Assembly: GCF_002873135.1 (NCBI RefSeq)
Contig: NZ_MCVI01000021.1
Location: 257,144-321,143 of the forward strand
Reading direction: 5' to 3'
DNA: 64,000 bases
Source of the DNA: Shewanella sp. 10N.286.48.A6
GTDB taxonomy: Bacteria; Pseudomonadota; Gammaproteobacteria; Enterobacterales; Shewanellaceae
Made by a program: the position numbers and the translations under genes. This document shows, piece by piece, positions 44,658 through 54,078 of this stretch. Numbering within the stretch: position 1 is the first letter of the stretch; the number at the start of each line of letters is the position of its first letter. Below the pieces are notes generated by a model that did no database searches, was not told the DNA's origin, and saw nothing but the letters and a program-made list of their open reading frames with translations.

Positions 44658-46301
44658 TTATAAAGACATCAAAAATGCCACCAGCTGATCTCGTTCAGCT
44701 TGTGATAATGCCATAAACTCATCTTTGCTATTTTTAGCTTCGCCGCCATGCCATAAAATAGCCTCTTCTACGGTTGCTGCGCGGCCATCATGTAAAAAAC
44801 CAGCCTGTGGGTTTACTGTGTGTGTTAAACCAAGCCCCCATAATGGACGGGTTTTCCACTCATTACCGTTAGCAAGAAAGTCTGGGCGACCATCAGCAAG
44901 TTCTTCACCCATGTCATGCAGTAACATATCTGTAAACGGATAAATTACTTGTCCTTTTAGCGAGTCAGGCATAGGTAAGCCACCGATATCGCCTGCAGTT
45001 TGGGTGGTAAAACTAGCCATATGACAACCAGTACAGTTAACCTGTTCAAATAGTCTTGCCCCCTCGCGAACGTTATCATCAGTGACATTACGTCTCGCGG
45101 GTACCGCTAATGTTTCGGCGTAAAAAACCACAGCATCACTAAATGCGGCATCAGCTTCTGGGGCACCATTCTCATCGCTGCCAATATCAACAAAACCTGT
45201 ACGAGTTAAGTAAGAGTCATGCAAACTTGTTCCAACAATACTTTCATTAGGGAACAGCGGATTAGTAATACCAATATCACCACGTAAAGCGCCTAATGAC
45301 TGCACTCTGACACTTGGCGTATTCGCTTTCCAACCAAAACGTCCCATTGACACAGGCTTTTCAGCGCCATTCTGCGCTTTTATCGCATCAAATACCCAGT
45401 TTGGACGCCCTGAAATACCATCATTATTGGCATCGTCAGCATCTGCGTTAGCTAGAATGTCAGCTTCAGGAATTGCTTCTAATAAGCCTAAGCCAAACAC
45501 CGGCATGCCATTACGCCAGCCCATAAGCACATCATCTTGCAGTAGATTTGATGTCACATTGGCACTGTGCTTAGTTTCACTTGGTGCATCATAAGGATTT
45601 TCGACTTCAAAAATGGGTTTCTTTAAGACAACTTCACGACCATCAGCATAAGTAACCGTGGTTTTCTCGTATGACAAATACACATCAGCTTGACCACCAA
45701 AGGCATTATCTTCCCAATCAGCACGGGCTTTTAGCACGCCGCGATGAAATAATTGTCCACCAAAATCAGGCACTGCTATTGGCGCGCAGTAATCATTTTC
45801 AGCTGTCGGGGTTACACACTCTTCAGCGGGCGCTTTACTAATTCGTAAGAAAATACCTGCATCAGAACCCAGTTTAACCCGCGTTTCATCCGCCGCTAAA
45901 TATGGCGTTGAATTACGACCATCTCGTTGATGACAAGAATTACAATCAGCATTATTGAATACTGGACCTAGGCCATCTAGCTCTGGGTGTGCAGTGTTAG
46001 GTGCGGTTGTAAATGACATTTCAAAATTGGCATCACCTTCAAGGTGAAGTTCAAGGTTTTCAGCTGATAAATTGGGCGCTGGGGTTGAAAACCCATGACC
46101 AGAATTACCGGCATCAAATGTGGTGGTATCACCGCCTGAAGCACTAATATCGGTAAAGTTTGGGTAAATAACTGTTGGTGGTGTATCAATTGGAGGCGTT
46201 GCACTCGGCTCTTCATCGCCGCTACCACCACAGGCCGACAATAAAATGGTGCTCGCTAGCGATAGAGATAATATGGATAATTTGGGGTTCTTATTCATCA
46301 T
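44658..46301 (-). CDS. Dihaem oxidoreductase lipoprotein (DHOR family)
   Basis: About 547 residues; start taken at ATG 46301 (a GTG two codons upstream is possible). Lipobox LSAC followed by a Gly/Ser/Pro linker. Two c-haem sites: CNSCH near 118 (PVFNNADCNSCHQRDGRN) and CTGCH near 427 (LFEQVNCTGCHM). GLGLLEAIPEADILANAD, MGRFGWKANTPSVRVQS and GRAATVEEAILWHGGEA match the MauG/peroxidase-like DHOR group (PF06537). It is encoded after a porin and an imelysin, the arrangement of iron-regulated uptake clusters, so it probably oxidises Fe(II) or a ligand in the periplasm. Confidence 0.87.
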   Translation of the reverse strand: MMNKNPKLSILSLSLASTILLSACGGSGDEEPSATPPIDTPPTVIYPNFTDISASGGDTTTFDAGNSGHGFSTPAPNLSAENLELHLEGDANFEMSFTTAPNTAHPELDGLGPVFNNADCNSCHQRDGRNSTPYLAADETRVKLGSDAGIFLRISKAPAEECVTPTAENDYCAPIAVPDFGGQLFHRGVLKARADWEDNAFGGQADVYLSYEKTTVTYADGREVVLKKPIFEVENPYDAPSETKHSANVTSNLLQDDVLMGWRNGMPVFGLGLLEAIPEADILANADADDANNDGISGRPNWVFDAIKAQNGAEKPVSMGRFGWKANTPSVRVQSLGALRGDIGITNPLFPNESIVGTSLHDSYLTRTGFVDIGSDENGAPEADAAFSDAVVFYAETLAVPARRNVTDDNVREGARLFEQVNCTGCHMASFTTQTAGDIGGLPMPDSLKGQVIYPFTDMLLHDMGEELADGRPDFLANGNEWKTRPLWGLGLTHTVNPQAGFLHDGRAATVEEAILWHGGEAKNSKDEFMALSQAERDQLVAFLMSL

Positions 46302-46488
46302 TTTCACACTCTGAAGTCATTATCTAATACGCAGATAATTTAAGATTTGAACGAAGACAGACATGCCATACTCTATTGGTCAGCTTTTATCTGTGTTTTT
46401 ATATCGATGCTTTTAAATCTGAGCTTTATAAAACTGAGCTTTTATAACTGAAGTTATAATTAAAGTAAGGCTGTGCACTTAAAGAATG

Positions 46489-46512
46489 GCTCTACCTATG
46501 ACAAGGTAGAGC
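46489..46512 (-). terminator. Hairpin between imelysin and dihaem oxidoreductase genes
   Basis: GCTCTACCT / AGGTAGAGC, 6-base loop, perfect 9-bp stem. Lacks a clear T run on the minus strand; it may tune read-through within the cluster or protect the upstream mRNA. Confidence 0.45.
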
Positions 46513-46549
46513 AGTTTCAATTAGTCACAGCACTTAACAATGCTTTAAA

Positions 46550-47713
46550 TTATTGCGCATTCCAGTCTGATAATAATGGGATTACGTCAGACTCTAACGA
46601 GGTTTGCAGCTTAGTTAATGCAGTGACAGCAGTCGCAACACGTTCACGGCCAGATTCATCTAAAATGGCTTGGCGAAATGGCATATCGTCACTACCGGCA
46701 ATGGCTTGAATTTTCAAAATAGCATCATCAATTTCACTTGATATACGAATTGAAAGTGCACTGTCTGCTGCGGCGACAAAGTCAATAATGCCTTGCTTAT
46801 CTGCACTACCGGTGAACTCACCATGGTAAACATTACGAACACCTTGGATGTTGTCAGCAAAATCGGTCAATGAATTCCAAGAGTATTGCGACTCAACTTT
46901 TGAGGTGTCAGCTGTGGCTAATGAGTCACCAAATGGATCAGCAATTTTGCCATTACCCACTTCATCAACAATACCAATCATGCCGTTAATTAATTCTTCA
47001 ATAACCGCAAGTTCTGATGAATAAACGGTATTATTAGCAGAGCCAGGCGTTTTTAATAAATCTGCATAAGGAAGTGCATTGGTATCTTGTGGGTTATGAG
47101 AAACCTGCCAAGCATCATCTAACTGCGCTGTGTAGTCGCGAAATACTTCAGCCAATGCAATGACATATTCACGTTCAGCCGTCGTTAATTCTGCAATTAA
47201 TTTCGTATTGTCATCTACGCCATCACCAAATAATAAATATTCCATGGTATGAAAACCTTGAACATCATCGTTCCAGCTTTTAATAGTCTCAGCATCAAAA
47301 CCACTATTGTTAGCTAATTGGGTTTGTAAGTCAGTGGTGTTTAACGGCCAGCTATCTAAATGTGGATCAATACTTAATGAATCTACAGGACCAAAGATAT
47401 GTGACTCACCTTGTTCCCATGGTTTACGAGCGGCTTTCCATGCTTCTTGCGCTGCTGTTAAGTCAGCTTGAGATGTAGAATTTAACAATACTTGCGTCGC
47501 AGATAACAAGGCAACGCCTTGTGCAGCTAGATTGGCATAACCAGCAACAATGACATCATCAGTTAAATTGGTGACCAACTCTGTTGCTGAAAAAGTAAAC
47601 CCTGTTTCTGGTAGTAGTGGTGCTATAACTTCTTCAATCTCTGAGCCTGAACCACCACATGCTGACAGGGTTCCTACTAGTGCGAATGCAATTGCTGTGT
47701 ACTTAAAATTCAT
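46550..47713 (-). CDS. Imelysin-family (IrpA-like, M75) lipoprotein
   Basis: 387 residues from ATG 47713, whose ribosome site GGAG lies six bases upstream. Lipobox LSAC with GGSGSE linker. Imelysin landmarks: AWKAARKPWEQGESHIFGPVDS, LDSWPLNTTD, the GFHTMEYLLFG motif containing the conserved GxHxxE, and RDYTAQLDDAW. Imelysins are iron-regulated surface or periplasmic proteins; the supposed peptidase activity is doubtful and iron binding more likely. Second gene of the Fur-preceded cluster. Confidence 0.92.
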   Translation of the reverse strand: MNFKYTAIAFALVGTLSACGGSGSEIEEVIAPLLPETGFTFSATELVTNLTDDVIVAGYANLAAQGVALLSATQVLLNSTSQADLTAAQEAWKAARKPWEQGESHIFGPVDSLSIDPHLDSWPLNTTDLQTQLANNSGFDAETIKSWNDDVQGFHTMEYLLFGDGVDDNTKLIAELTTAEREYVIALAEVFRDYTAQLDDAWQVSHNPQDTNALPYADLLKTPGSANNTVYSSELAVIEELINGMIGIVDEVGNGKIADPFGDSLATADTSKVESQYSWNSLTDFADNIQGVRNVYHGEFTGSADKQGIIDFVAAADSALSIRISSEIDDAILKIQAIAGSDDMPFRQAILDESGRERVATAVTALTKLQTSLESDVIPLLSDWNAQ

Positions 47714-47799
47714 GTAAAACTCCATTTTAATCGATAATATTTTTTACTGAAGATGGTCAGTATTTTTCTTAAAATTAAACTAGCTAAAATCTGCTGCTG

Positions 47800-49224
47800 T
47801 TAAAGCGAGAACTGATAACCCACACCGAGGGCAAAAAAGTTAGTATCTGGAATACTGGCTACAGCCACTTGCTGCAGGCCACCTTCAGCTTTAATCACAA
47901 TCTCTGGAATAGGGAAATAGTTAACTCCAATACTGCTCCAGGTATTTTCATAACGCTGGGTAGCAGTACCGCTTTCTACTTCCATTAATGGGTTTGAGTA
48001 ATCAATATTGGCAAAAACAGTTAAGGGAACATCGATGTATTCATCTAACTTAAAGCCAGCTTCAACAAAAAATGATTGCGACTTAGAGCCTAACTGGGCG
48101 AAGTTACCTGGCTGTAAACCTGGGGTGGTTTTGTTTGCAAGAGTAATGGCATCGGCATCACTTAACGTGCCATACATATATTGACCACGAAGCACCCAAG
48201 GGCCTTCAACAAAAGCCGCTGCAGCTGTCACAATGCTCAATGTGCCATCAACATTTAATTTATTACTTTTGTTACGGTTACCGCTGGTATTGCCATAATA
48301 ATAAGACACACCAATTGCACTGCCGGTTTTAAAGTTGCCATAGTCGATACGGCCAGCAAAGGCTAAATCATCAGCGTTAACATGCTCAAAACGTTTCTGA
48401 TGCCCTGAAGCAACCCAATCATATGTTCTGAAATACTCAGAATTAAGGCCGCTGACAACTTGTGCTTGATAATGAAAATCTGCAAGTTCACCGTAAACAC
48501 CAATACCGTTTTCATTCCACACAGCTGGTATCATCGCAGCTTCACTTTTGTGGCGCTGCACAGTGAGATATTGATTCGGTTTATGTAAAGTGCTTGAAAG
48601 ACCAATAGGCAAATGAATGTTACCGAATTTAACCCCGAACGCATCACTAGGTCGGTAACGTATTTCAGCCTTCTCAACGACGACTTCACCACCCGCTTCT
48701 GTTTCAGTTTCAAACTCGCCAAACTCATCAAAACCATCATATTCTAGTGCAGCACCAGTACCGCCGTGCTCGTATTCTATTTCAACCTCCATGCTCCATT
48801 CGTCAGTGAACTGGTAGCCAAACTCGGTAACAATACGTTCAAGGTCAAAACGATTTCGTCTTTCAGGTGAGGTATCTTGCACATTTTCAAAATACTCATC
48901 GCTAGTGAAGTTAGCTGAGCCGTAGGATTTGAATGAGAATTTACTGTAACGTTCTGCAGCAGTTGAAACAGTGTTACTTACATCTTTTACAGCGTTACCT
49001 TGTTGCTCTTGAGTCACCTCAATCTGTTTTTGAGATGCTAACTGCTGTGACTGTTGCTGTGCAAGCTGCTGTAATTCAAGTTTTAATGTTGCGATTTCAG
49101 CTTCTTGTTTCGCAATTGCTTTTGCCAAATCATCAGCTGAAGTTGCAGCACTGACATTGGCTGTAGCCCCAAAACCAATCACACTTGCTATCGATACTGC
49201 CAACAGTGTTAACTTTTTACTCAT
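47800..49224 (-). CDS. Outer-membrane porin of the iron cluster
   Basis: 474 residues from ATG 49224 (GGAG six bases upstream; a GTG four codons earlier would overlap that site). Signal peptide to about 26 (NVSAAT), a coiled-coil segment (AKAIAKQEAEIATLKLELQQLAQQQSQ) and a beta-barrel (YSKFSFKSYGSANFTSDEYF ... NFFALGVGYQFSL with terminal Leu/Phe-type strand). The periplasmic coiled coil before the barrel resembles OprP/O-type porins. First gene of a unit with imelysin and dihaem oxidoreductase, downstream of a Fur-like site; ferrous or chelated iron passage is inferred. Confidence 0.82.
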   Translation of the reverse strand: MSKKLTLLAVSIASVIGFGATANVSAATSADDLAKAIAKQEAEIATLKLELQQLAQQQSQQLASQKQIEVTQEQQGNAVKDVSNTVSTAAERYSKFSFKSYGSANFTSDEYFENVQDTSPERRNRFDLERIVTEFGYQFTDEWSMEVEIEYEHGGTGAALEYDGFDEFGEFETETEAGGEVVVEKAEIRYRPSDAFGVKFGNIHLPIGLSSTLHKPNQYLTVQRHKSEAAMIPAVWNENGIGVYGELADFHYQAQVVSGLNSEYFRTYDWVASGHQKRFEHVNADDLAFAGRIDYGNFKTGSAIGVSYYYGNTSGNRNKSNKLNVDGTLSIVTAAAAFVEGPWVLRGQYMYGTLSDADAITLANKTTPGLQPGNFAQLGSKSQSFFVEAGFKLDEYIDVPLTVFANIDYSNPLMEVESGTATQRYENTWSSIGVNYFPIPEIVIKAEGGLQQVAVASIPDTNFFALGVGYQFSL

Positions 49225-49278
49225 CTCATTCTCCACAATAATTGCGTGCCTTTTGTTAATACATCGACACAGTATATT

Positions 49279-49300
49279 AAATAAGAATCATTTGCATTAG
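49279..49300. promoter_or_regulatory. Fur-box-like site
   Basis: AAATAAGAATCATTTGCATTAG, AT-rich with the GAATCATTTGCATT core reminiscent of Fur sites (GATAATGATAATCATTATC). About 55 bp before the porin start, between porin and the divergent MFS gene. Supports iron repression of the cluster. Confidence 0.65.
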
Positions 49301-49410
49301 AATTTACATTTATTTTCGCAACTTCGTTTACATCAAATTTACACTTAGCGATCAAAGGCTATCTATGTAACTATGAGGTTAATATTGACAGACAAGAAAA
49401 AGTGACCGTA

Positions 49411-50610
49411 ATGCCCGCAGTTTCAGACAAAAATCCACAGCAATTGTTATTGTGGATGACCTTTATCATGTCGATGGTATTTGCTGTGTGGCAAGCCTTA
49501 CTCAATAACTTTGTTATCGAGAAGGCGGCATTTACTGGAGCAGAAATTGGCCTACTGCAAAGTTTACGCGAGGTGCCGGGCTTTTTAGCCTTTACCGCAA
49601 TTTTTGTTTTATTGCTGATAAGAGAGCAAACCTTCGCGCTATTGTCACTGGCGGTGTTGGCTATTGGCATTGCCATTACTGGCTTTTTTCCTAGTGTATT
49701 AGGGCTTTATATCACCACGGTGTTAATGTCGATTGGCTTTCATTATTTTGAAACTGTTAATCAATCATTAACGCTGCAATGGGTTGATAAAACTAAAACT
49801 GCTGAGTTTTTAGGTAAGGCATTAGCATGGCGCTCTGCAGCAGCTTTACTGGGTTATGGCAGTATTTGGCTGGTTATGACTTGGCTAAAACTCGACTACG
49901 TGTGGATGTACGCTATCATTGGCGGCTTAGGCTTAATTGCGGTCGTTATAATGAGTCTGTATTACCCACATTTCCCTATTGCTGAGCCGCAACACAAAAA
50001 ACTTATCTTTAGACAACGTTACTGGCTTTACTACGCACTCACTTTTTTATCAGGCGCCAGAAGACAAATCTTTATGGTCTTCGCTGGTTTCATGATGGTG
50101 GAAAAATTTGGCTATTCAGTGACTCAAATCACCTCACTGTTTTTAATTAATTACGTGGTTAATTTACTATTTGCACCAGCCATTGGCCGCTTTATTAGTC
50201 GCATAGGTGAACGTAATGCCTTAGTGATTGAGTATGCTGGTTTAATTATTGTTTTTGCTAGCTACGCCGTCGTTGAGCACGCCACCATAGCCGCAGCCTT
50301 GTATGTTATTGACCATCTATTATTTGCTATGGCTATCGCCATGAAAACCTACTTTCAAAAAATTGCCGATCCTAAAGATATTGCTGCCAGTATGTCGGTT
50401 AGCTTTACCATTAATCATATTGCCGCAGTGATTATTCCTGCACTATTAGGCATATTATGGTTAAGCTCGCCCCAGTGGGTATTTATGATTGGGGTGAGTT
50501 TTGCCATCTGCTCGTTAATACTGGCTTTAAATATTCCCCAGTCTCCAGCACCTGGTAATGAAACCCATTGGCGTTTTGCTTCAAAAACATCAAAACTAAA
50601 AACACCATAA
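49411..50610 (+). CDS. MFS transporter
   Basis: About 399 residues, 12 helices, from ATG 49411 (GTG 49402 is an alternative). No signature that fixes the substrate: FVIEKAAFTGAEIGLLQSLREVPGFLAF, ETVNQSLTLQWVDKTKTAEFLG and KTYFQKIADPKDIAASMSVSFTINHIAAV are characteristic of an uncharacterised MFS subfamily. It begins the operon followed 19 bp later by the TIGR03899 gene. Divergent from the porin with the Fur site between, so iron regulation is possible. Confidence 0.85.
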   Translation: MPAVSDKNPQQLLLWMTFIMSMVFAVWQALLNNFVIEKAAFTGAEIGLLQSLREVPGFLAFTAIFVLLLIREQTFALLSLAVLAIGIAITGFFPSVLGLYITTVLMSIGFHYFETVNQSLTLQWVDKTKTAEFLGKALAWRSAAALLGYGSIWLVMTWLKLDYVWMYAIIGGLGLIAVVIMSLYYPHFPIAEPQHKKLIFRQRYWLYYALTFLSGARRQIFMVFAGFMMVEKFGYSVTQITSLFLINYVVNLLFAPAIGRFISRIGERNALVIEYAGLIIVFASYAVVEHATIAAALYVIDHLLFAMAIAMKTYFQKIADPKDIAASMSVSFTINHIAAVIIPALLGILWLSSPQWVFMIGVSFAICSLILALNIPQSPAPGNETHWRFASKTSKLKTP

Positions 50611-50629
50611 AACAAAATAAGAATTAAAT

Positions 50630-51505
50630 ATGGCAGATAATCAAATAATCAATAGTGACACTCTAGCGCCGCATAAAGCGTCAGCCACTGCACACACTAA
50701 TGAGTCTGGCGCTAAGGTTTCGGCACGTAAAAAAGCGCTCTTACTGGGTAAAGTAATTGGGGTTGCCAGTGAAGAAGACTATCGCCCTTCCAGTGCATCC
50801 ATTGCCGAGCGTGCAGAATATAGATTAAGAAAAATGCACTCTCAGCATCAACAGAATCTAGAGACTATTTTCAAACTTGCTCTCACTTATACGCCTTCAG
50901 ATGTGACAGGAGAAGATTTAGACCCTGATTGGAGTTATCAGTTTTTTCAAATGGCTGAGCAAATTAACAGTCGTAGAATGCAAGATTTATGGGCACGAAT
51001 TTTAGCCAGCGAAATAGTTAAACCAGGTAATTTTAGCCTAAGAACATTGGCAACCCTTAAACAACTAACCCAAAGAGAAGCTCAAGTGCTTGAAAAAGCC
51101 TTGGGAATGTCTGTAAAACTGAATAACGAAACGCGTTATAAACTGCTCAATGGCTACCGTATTCATGGCGGCTTTAAACAATATTTTAGAAAATCAACAT
51201 TAGTGAATCTTGGGTTATCGAAATATGGTCTACCCTATTCGAGTATTTTGACATTAGTTGATGCAGGGATACTTCACAGCAGTGAATTTGAAACTGGCAC
51301 GCTAGAAAAAGGCGGAGCAATCCAATTAACATTGACCGATAACAAGTTGAATATTCAACCTAATAGCAATAACTTATTATTCAGTTATTACCGTTTTACC
51401 CCCATTGGAGATGAACTCAGCCAATTGGTTCATCCTAAGGTTGATAGTGCTTTTGTAAAGGATTTAACCGCACTACTTAGCAGAGACTTTAAGGTAGAAA
51501 GTTAA
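50630..51505 (+). CDS. TIGR03899 family protein
   Basis: 291 residues. Matches the TIGR03899 pattern as I know it: NLETIFKLALTYTPSDV, DWSYQFFQMAEQINSRRMQDLWARILASEIVKPGNFSLRTLATLKQLTQREAQVLEKA. Cytosolic and helical; function unknown. Follows the MFS gene by 19 bp, so it is probably co-expressed; convergent with the PilZ-like gene. Confidence 0.82.
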   Translation: MADNQIINSDTLAPHKASATAHTNESGAKVSARKKALLLGKVIGVASEEDYRPSSASIAERAEYRLRKMHSQHQQNLETIFKLALTYTPSDVTGEDLDPDWSYQFFQMAEQINSRRMQDLWARILASEIVKPGNFSLRTLATLKQLTQREAQVLEKALGMSVKLNNETRYKLLNGYRIHGGFKQYFRKSTLVNLGLSKYGLPYSSILTLVDAGILHSSEFETGTLEKGGAIQLTLTDNKLNIQPNSNNLLFSYYRFTPIGDELSQLVHPKVDSAFVKDLTALLSRDFKVES

Positions 51506-51527
51506 TAGCAGCTATATAGATGCGAGA

Positions 51528-52172
51528 CTATTTAAAGTCTTTAGTTGAGGCGACTGTGGCTTGAACATCCGCTTGCGTCTCACCATGCTCATAAAGAGAA
51601 GAATGCTGAGCTTTATGCATCGAAAATAAAAATTGTCTGAGGGTTTCTCTTGAGTCTTCTCCGACAATAATTGTTGCTGCAATAACGCCATTGTCTGAGC
51701 GAACTTTTTTATATTCAATATCAAAACTAATTTCATGGGTAAGCACCAAGGTGCCACGCCTAGGTTGGCTTGACTCGATAATCTGCGGTGCATCTAAAGT
51801 GACGCCAGTGCTTGAAAGCGACAACACATCAATGGCTAAATTTGTATCAAAATCAATAATTCTGACATTATCTAACTCTTTCATGCGCCAGCTTCTATCT
51901 GCACCTCGGGTATCCACGACTTCAGGGATCCCCAGTTGAGACACAAATTGGCCCAGTTCATCCATTTTTAAAGAGAAAGGAAACCATAAACGGTAGTGAC
52001 CAATTTCAGCTAGTAACGTCATCTGAGTTTTCCCTAACAGGCTGGCTAAAGCCTCGGGCATTTCAGTGGTCACAGCAACGGAATCAGTATCACTTTTACT
52101 AACAATAGGAGACTGCTTGGCAAAAAGTTCACTGAAACAGGCTAACTCTTCTTTGGTTAATGTTGAAGTCAT
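51528..52172 (-). CDS. PilZ-like domain protein (probable)
   Basis: 214 residues from ATG 52172 (GGAGG seven bases upstream). The centre (RSWRMKELDNVRIIDFDTNLAIDVLSLSSTGVTLDAP) has the spacing of a PilZ domain, with SLSSTG matching its D/NxSxxG element, but the RxxxR c-di-GMP loop is not clearly recognisable. Such proteins relay c-di-GMP to motility or envelope machinery. Recognition is tentative; hypothetical protein is the safe name. Confidence 0.55.
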   Translation of the reverse strand: MTSTLTKEELACFSELFAKQSPIVSKSDTDSVAVTTEMPEALASLLGKTQMTLLAEIGHYRLWFPFSLKMDELGQFVSQLGIPEVVDTRGADRSWRMKELDNVRIIDFDTNLAIDVLSLSSTGVTLDAPQIIESSQPRRGTLVLTHEISFDIEYKKVRSDNGVIAATIIVGEDSRETLRQFLFSMHKAQHSSLYEHGETQADVQATVASTKDFK

Positions 52173-52478
52173 TGTCAATCCTCCCTGATGTTTATACTTT
52201 AAGATAGCCTAAAAACATTAACACGCAAGCTACATTTATTCAAACATGTAGAAATGTTCAGTTTTAATAAAAACCAATAAAATTATAGGCTTTCAACATT
52301 TACCCTATACCTAGAAAGAGTTAGCCACCTACTTGAAACCAGCTCGTGATTCAACGACTTTCGAATCAATTATCTCAAGCATACTCAAGTCATCCACCCA
52401 CTGTGAGTAAATCTAGCGCCAGCTATTTAGCGCCATATCATTTTCAAAATAATCTTGGGAAAAATAAATAAACCACAA

Positions 52479-52498
52479 TTAGGTTGCGCGCAATATAA
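52479..52498 (+). promoter_or_regulatory. OhrR-like operator 1
   Basis: TTAGGTTG CGCG CAATATAA, an imperfect inverted repeat with the TTG(N)4CAA core. It is one of a pair upstream of ohr, as for OhrR sites. Confidence 0.55.
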
Positions 52499-52521
52499 TT
52501 TAGGTTTATTGTTACTCTCAG

Positions 52522-52541
52522 TTAAGTTGCGCACAACCTAA
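52522..52541 (+). promoter_or_regulatory. OhrR-like operator 2
   Basis: TTAAGTTG CGCA CAACCTAA, better matched than operator 1 (one mismatch), 43 bp downstream of it and 54 bp before the ohr start. MarR-family OhrR would bind such a dyad; ohrR itself is not in the window. Confidence 0.65.
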
Positions 52542-52594
52542 ATTCAAGTGTGCGTATCAAGATAATGATTTTAATTATGTAATTTGGAGTAATA

Positions 52595-53017
52595 ATGGAC
52601 ATCATTTATTCAGCATCAGCAAAAACTACCGGCGGTCGTGATGGACGCTCAGTATCTTCAGACAACAAACTTTCTGTTGAGTTAAGCACGCCAAAAGAAT
52701 TAGGTGGCGCAGGCGGAGAAGGAACCAACCCTGAACAACTTTTTGCTGCTGGTTATTCAGCCTGTTTTATTGGCGCGATGAAATTTGTTGCGGCCCAAGA
52801 TAAGAAAATACTCAGTGCTGATTTGTCAGTAGAAGCAACCGTGGGCATTGGCGCAAATACCCAAGGCGCTGGGTTTGCCATTGAGGTGGCACTTCGCATT
52901 GATTTACCAGCAATGGATAAAGTAGCAGCGCAAGCCTTAATCGAAAAAGCTCATCAAGTTTGCCCTTATTCCAATGCAACTCGCGGTAACATTCGCGTTG
53001 AGCTGTCACTGGTTTAA
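52595..53017 (+). CDS. ohr: Organic hydroperoxide resistance protein Ohr
   Basis: 140 residues matching Ohr of the OsmC superfamily. Both redox cysteines are present: ACFIGAMKFVAAQ and CPYSNATRGNIRVEL, in the positions expected for the thiol peroxidase couple; GTNPEQLFAAGYSAC is the Ohr signature. It reduces organic hydroperoxides, recharged by lipoylated proteins. Twin operators upstream indicate OhrR control. Terminator follows. Confidence 0.95.
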   Translation: MDIIYSASAKTTGGRDGRSVSSDNKLSVELSTPKELGGAGGEGTNPEQLFAAGYSACFIGAMKFVAAQDKKILSADLSVEATVGIGANTQGAGFAIEVALRIDLPAMDKVAAQALIEKAHQVCPYSNATRGNIRVELSLV

Positions 53018-53057
53018 GCATAAACAGCTGTTGAGACTATTGCTCTAAACACTGATC

Positions 53058-53103
53058 AAAAAGCCCCCAAATTACTCATTTATAGCGTAATTAGGGGCTT
53101 TTT
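53058..53103 (+). terminator. ohr terminator
   Basis: AAAAAGCCCC / GGGGCTTTTT with further pairing AAATTAC/GTAATT inside. Long bidirectional stem between convergent genes. Confidence 0.93.
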
Positions 53104-53114
53104 GTTTAAATGAT

Positions 53115-53639
53115 TTAGAACTTTTCGAGTAAATTTTCAGAGAAGTCCGCTGTCGTTATTTCAAGGTTTAAATCGGCAAGTTTTGATTCGATAGCACTGA
53201 TATCAGCTTGAAGTGTGGCCAGTGTCAGGGTGTTATTGTCTAACTCAAACACTTGCTTTTGAGTCGTCAAATAAAACAATAAAACCGTTAACGCATCTGG
53301 ATCATTGTCCCTAGCGGCCAGTTTGATTTTAGCCAGTTTGCGATAAATTCGATTATGCAGTTGTTTTAACTTCCATACCCAGTAAATCTCTTTTAGGTAT
53401 TCATGCTTCTTATAAAAGTTCATTACTAAGCTGCAGGTGAGTACCGCGAGGATAACGCCTAACAAGTTTAGGTGAAAGTGCCCAGTAGATTCACCACTGG
53501 CCACCGTTTTATTACCAAAAAATTCAATTAGCACGGTACCAAAACCGAGGGATAATAGGGTTAAACTCGCCACTAATGACACTAGAACCACATTCAAACG
53601 TTGACGATATAGCGCCTTATCAACCTTCATTAACTGCAT
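53115..53639 (-). CDS. DUF3087 family membrane protein
   Basis: 174 residues. Two N-terminal helices (VVLVSLVASLTLLSLGFGTVLIEFF and LNLLGVILAVLTCSLVMNFY), then a helical region KEIYWVWKLKQLHNRIYRKLAKI and DNDPDALTVLLFYLTTQKQVFELDNNTLT, which I recognise as DUF3087. Function unknown. AAGG seven bases before the ATG at 53639. Convergent with ohr. Confidence 0.78.
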   Translation of the reverse strand: MQLMKVDKALYRQRLNVVLVSLVASLTLLSLGFGTVLIEFFGNKTVASGESTGHFHLNLLGVILAVLTCSLVMNFYKKHEYLKEIYWVWKLKQLHNRIYRKLAKIKLAARDNDPDALTVLLFYLTTQKQVFELDNNTLTLATLQADISAIESKLADLNLEITTADFSENLLEKF

Positions 53640-54078
53640 GCAACAACCTTAAAAAAATATGATGACTTATTTTACACTGAATAAGATCGCAAAGTAGCCA
53701 TTGCTAAGGCTATTTTAATTAGGGAGTAAACCTTTGTCGTGTTAGTAGCAAAACTTCAGCCTTAGTTTTTAATGTGCACGCGTCAACAGCCTATAGCCAA
53801 TATTTTCAGATTTAACTTAACCACTTAGTAAAATGCTACCTAGATGATTTTATGATAAAAAACTTTCATCTTGGTTTATTTTGACTAGGCTTAACATTAG
53901 TAGTTATTTTAACCAATTAGAAAAAATTAAAAACAACCAGCTCAGTTGATAAGTCTTAAAAGACACATAAAAGCCAAAAGATGAATTATAGATGCCTATT
54001 GCTGTTGCCTGTCATCAGCTTGAAAGAAAATATTGTCATAGTGCTTCAAAGTATATCGTTGCAGAAAGGGATTTATAG
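53640..54078. other. Intergenic, 439 bp, divergent promoters
   Basis: Upstream sequence of the DUF3087 gene and of egtB. AT-rich; no operator, hairpin or small frame seen. Confidence 0.4.
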
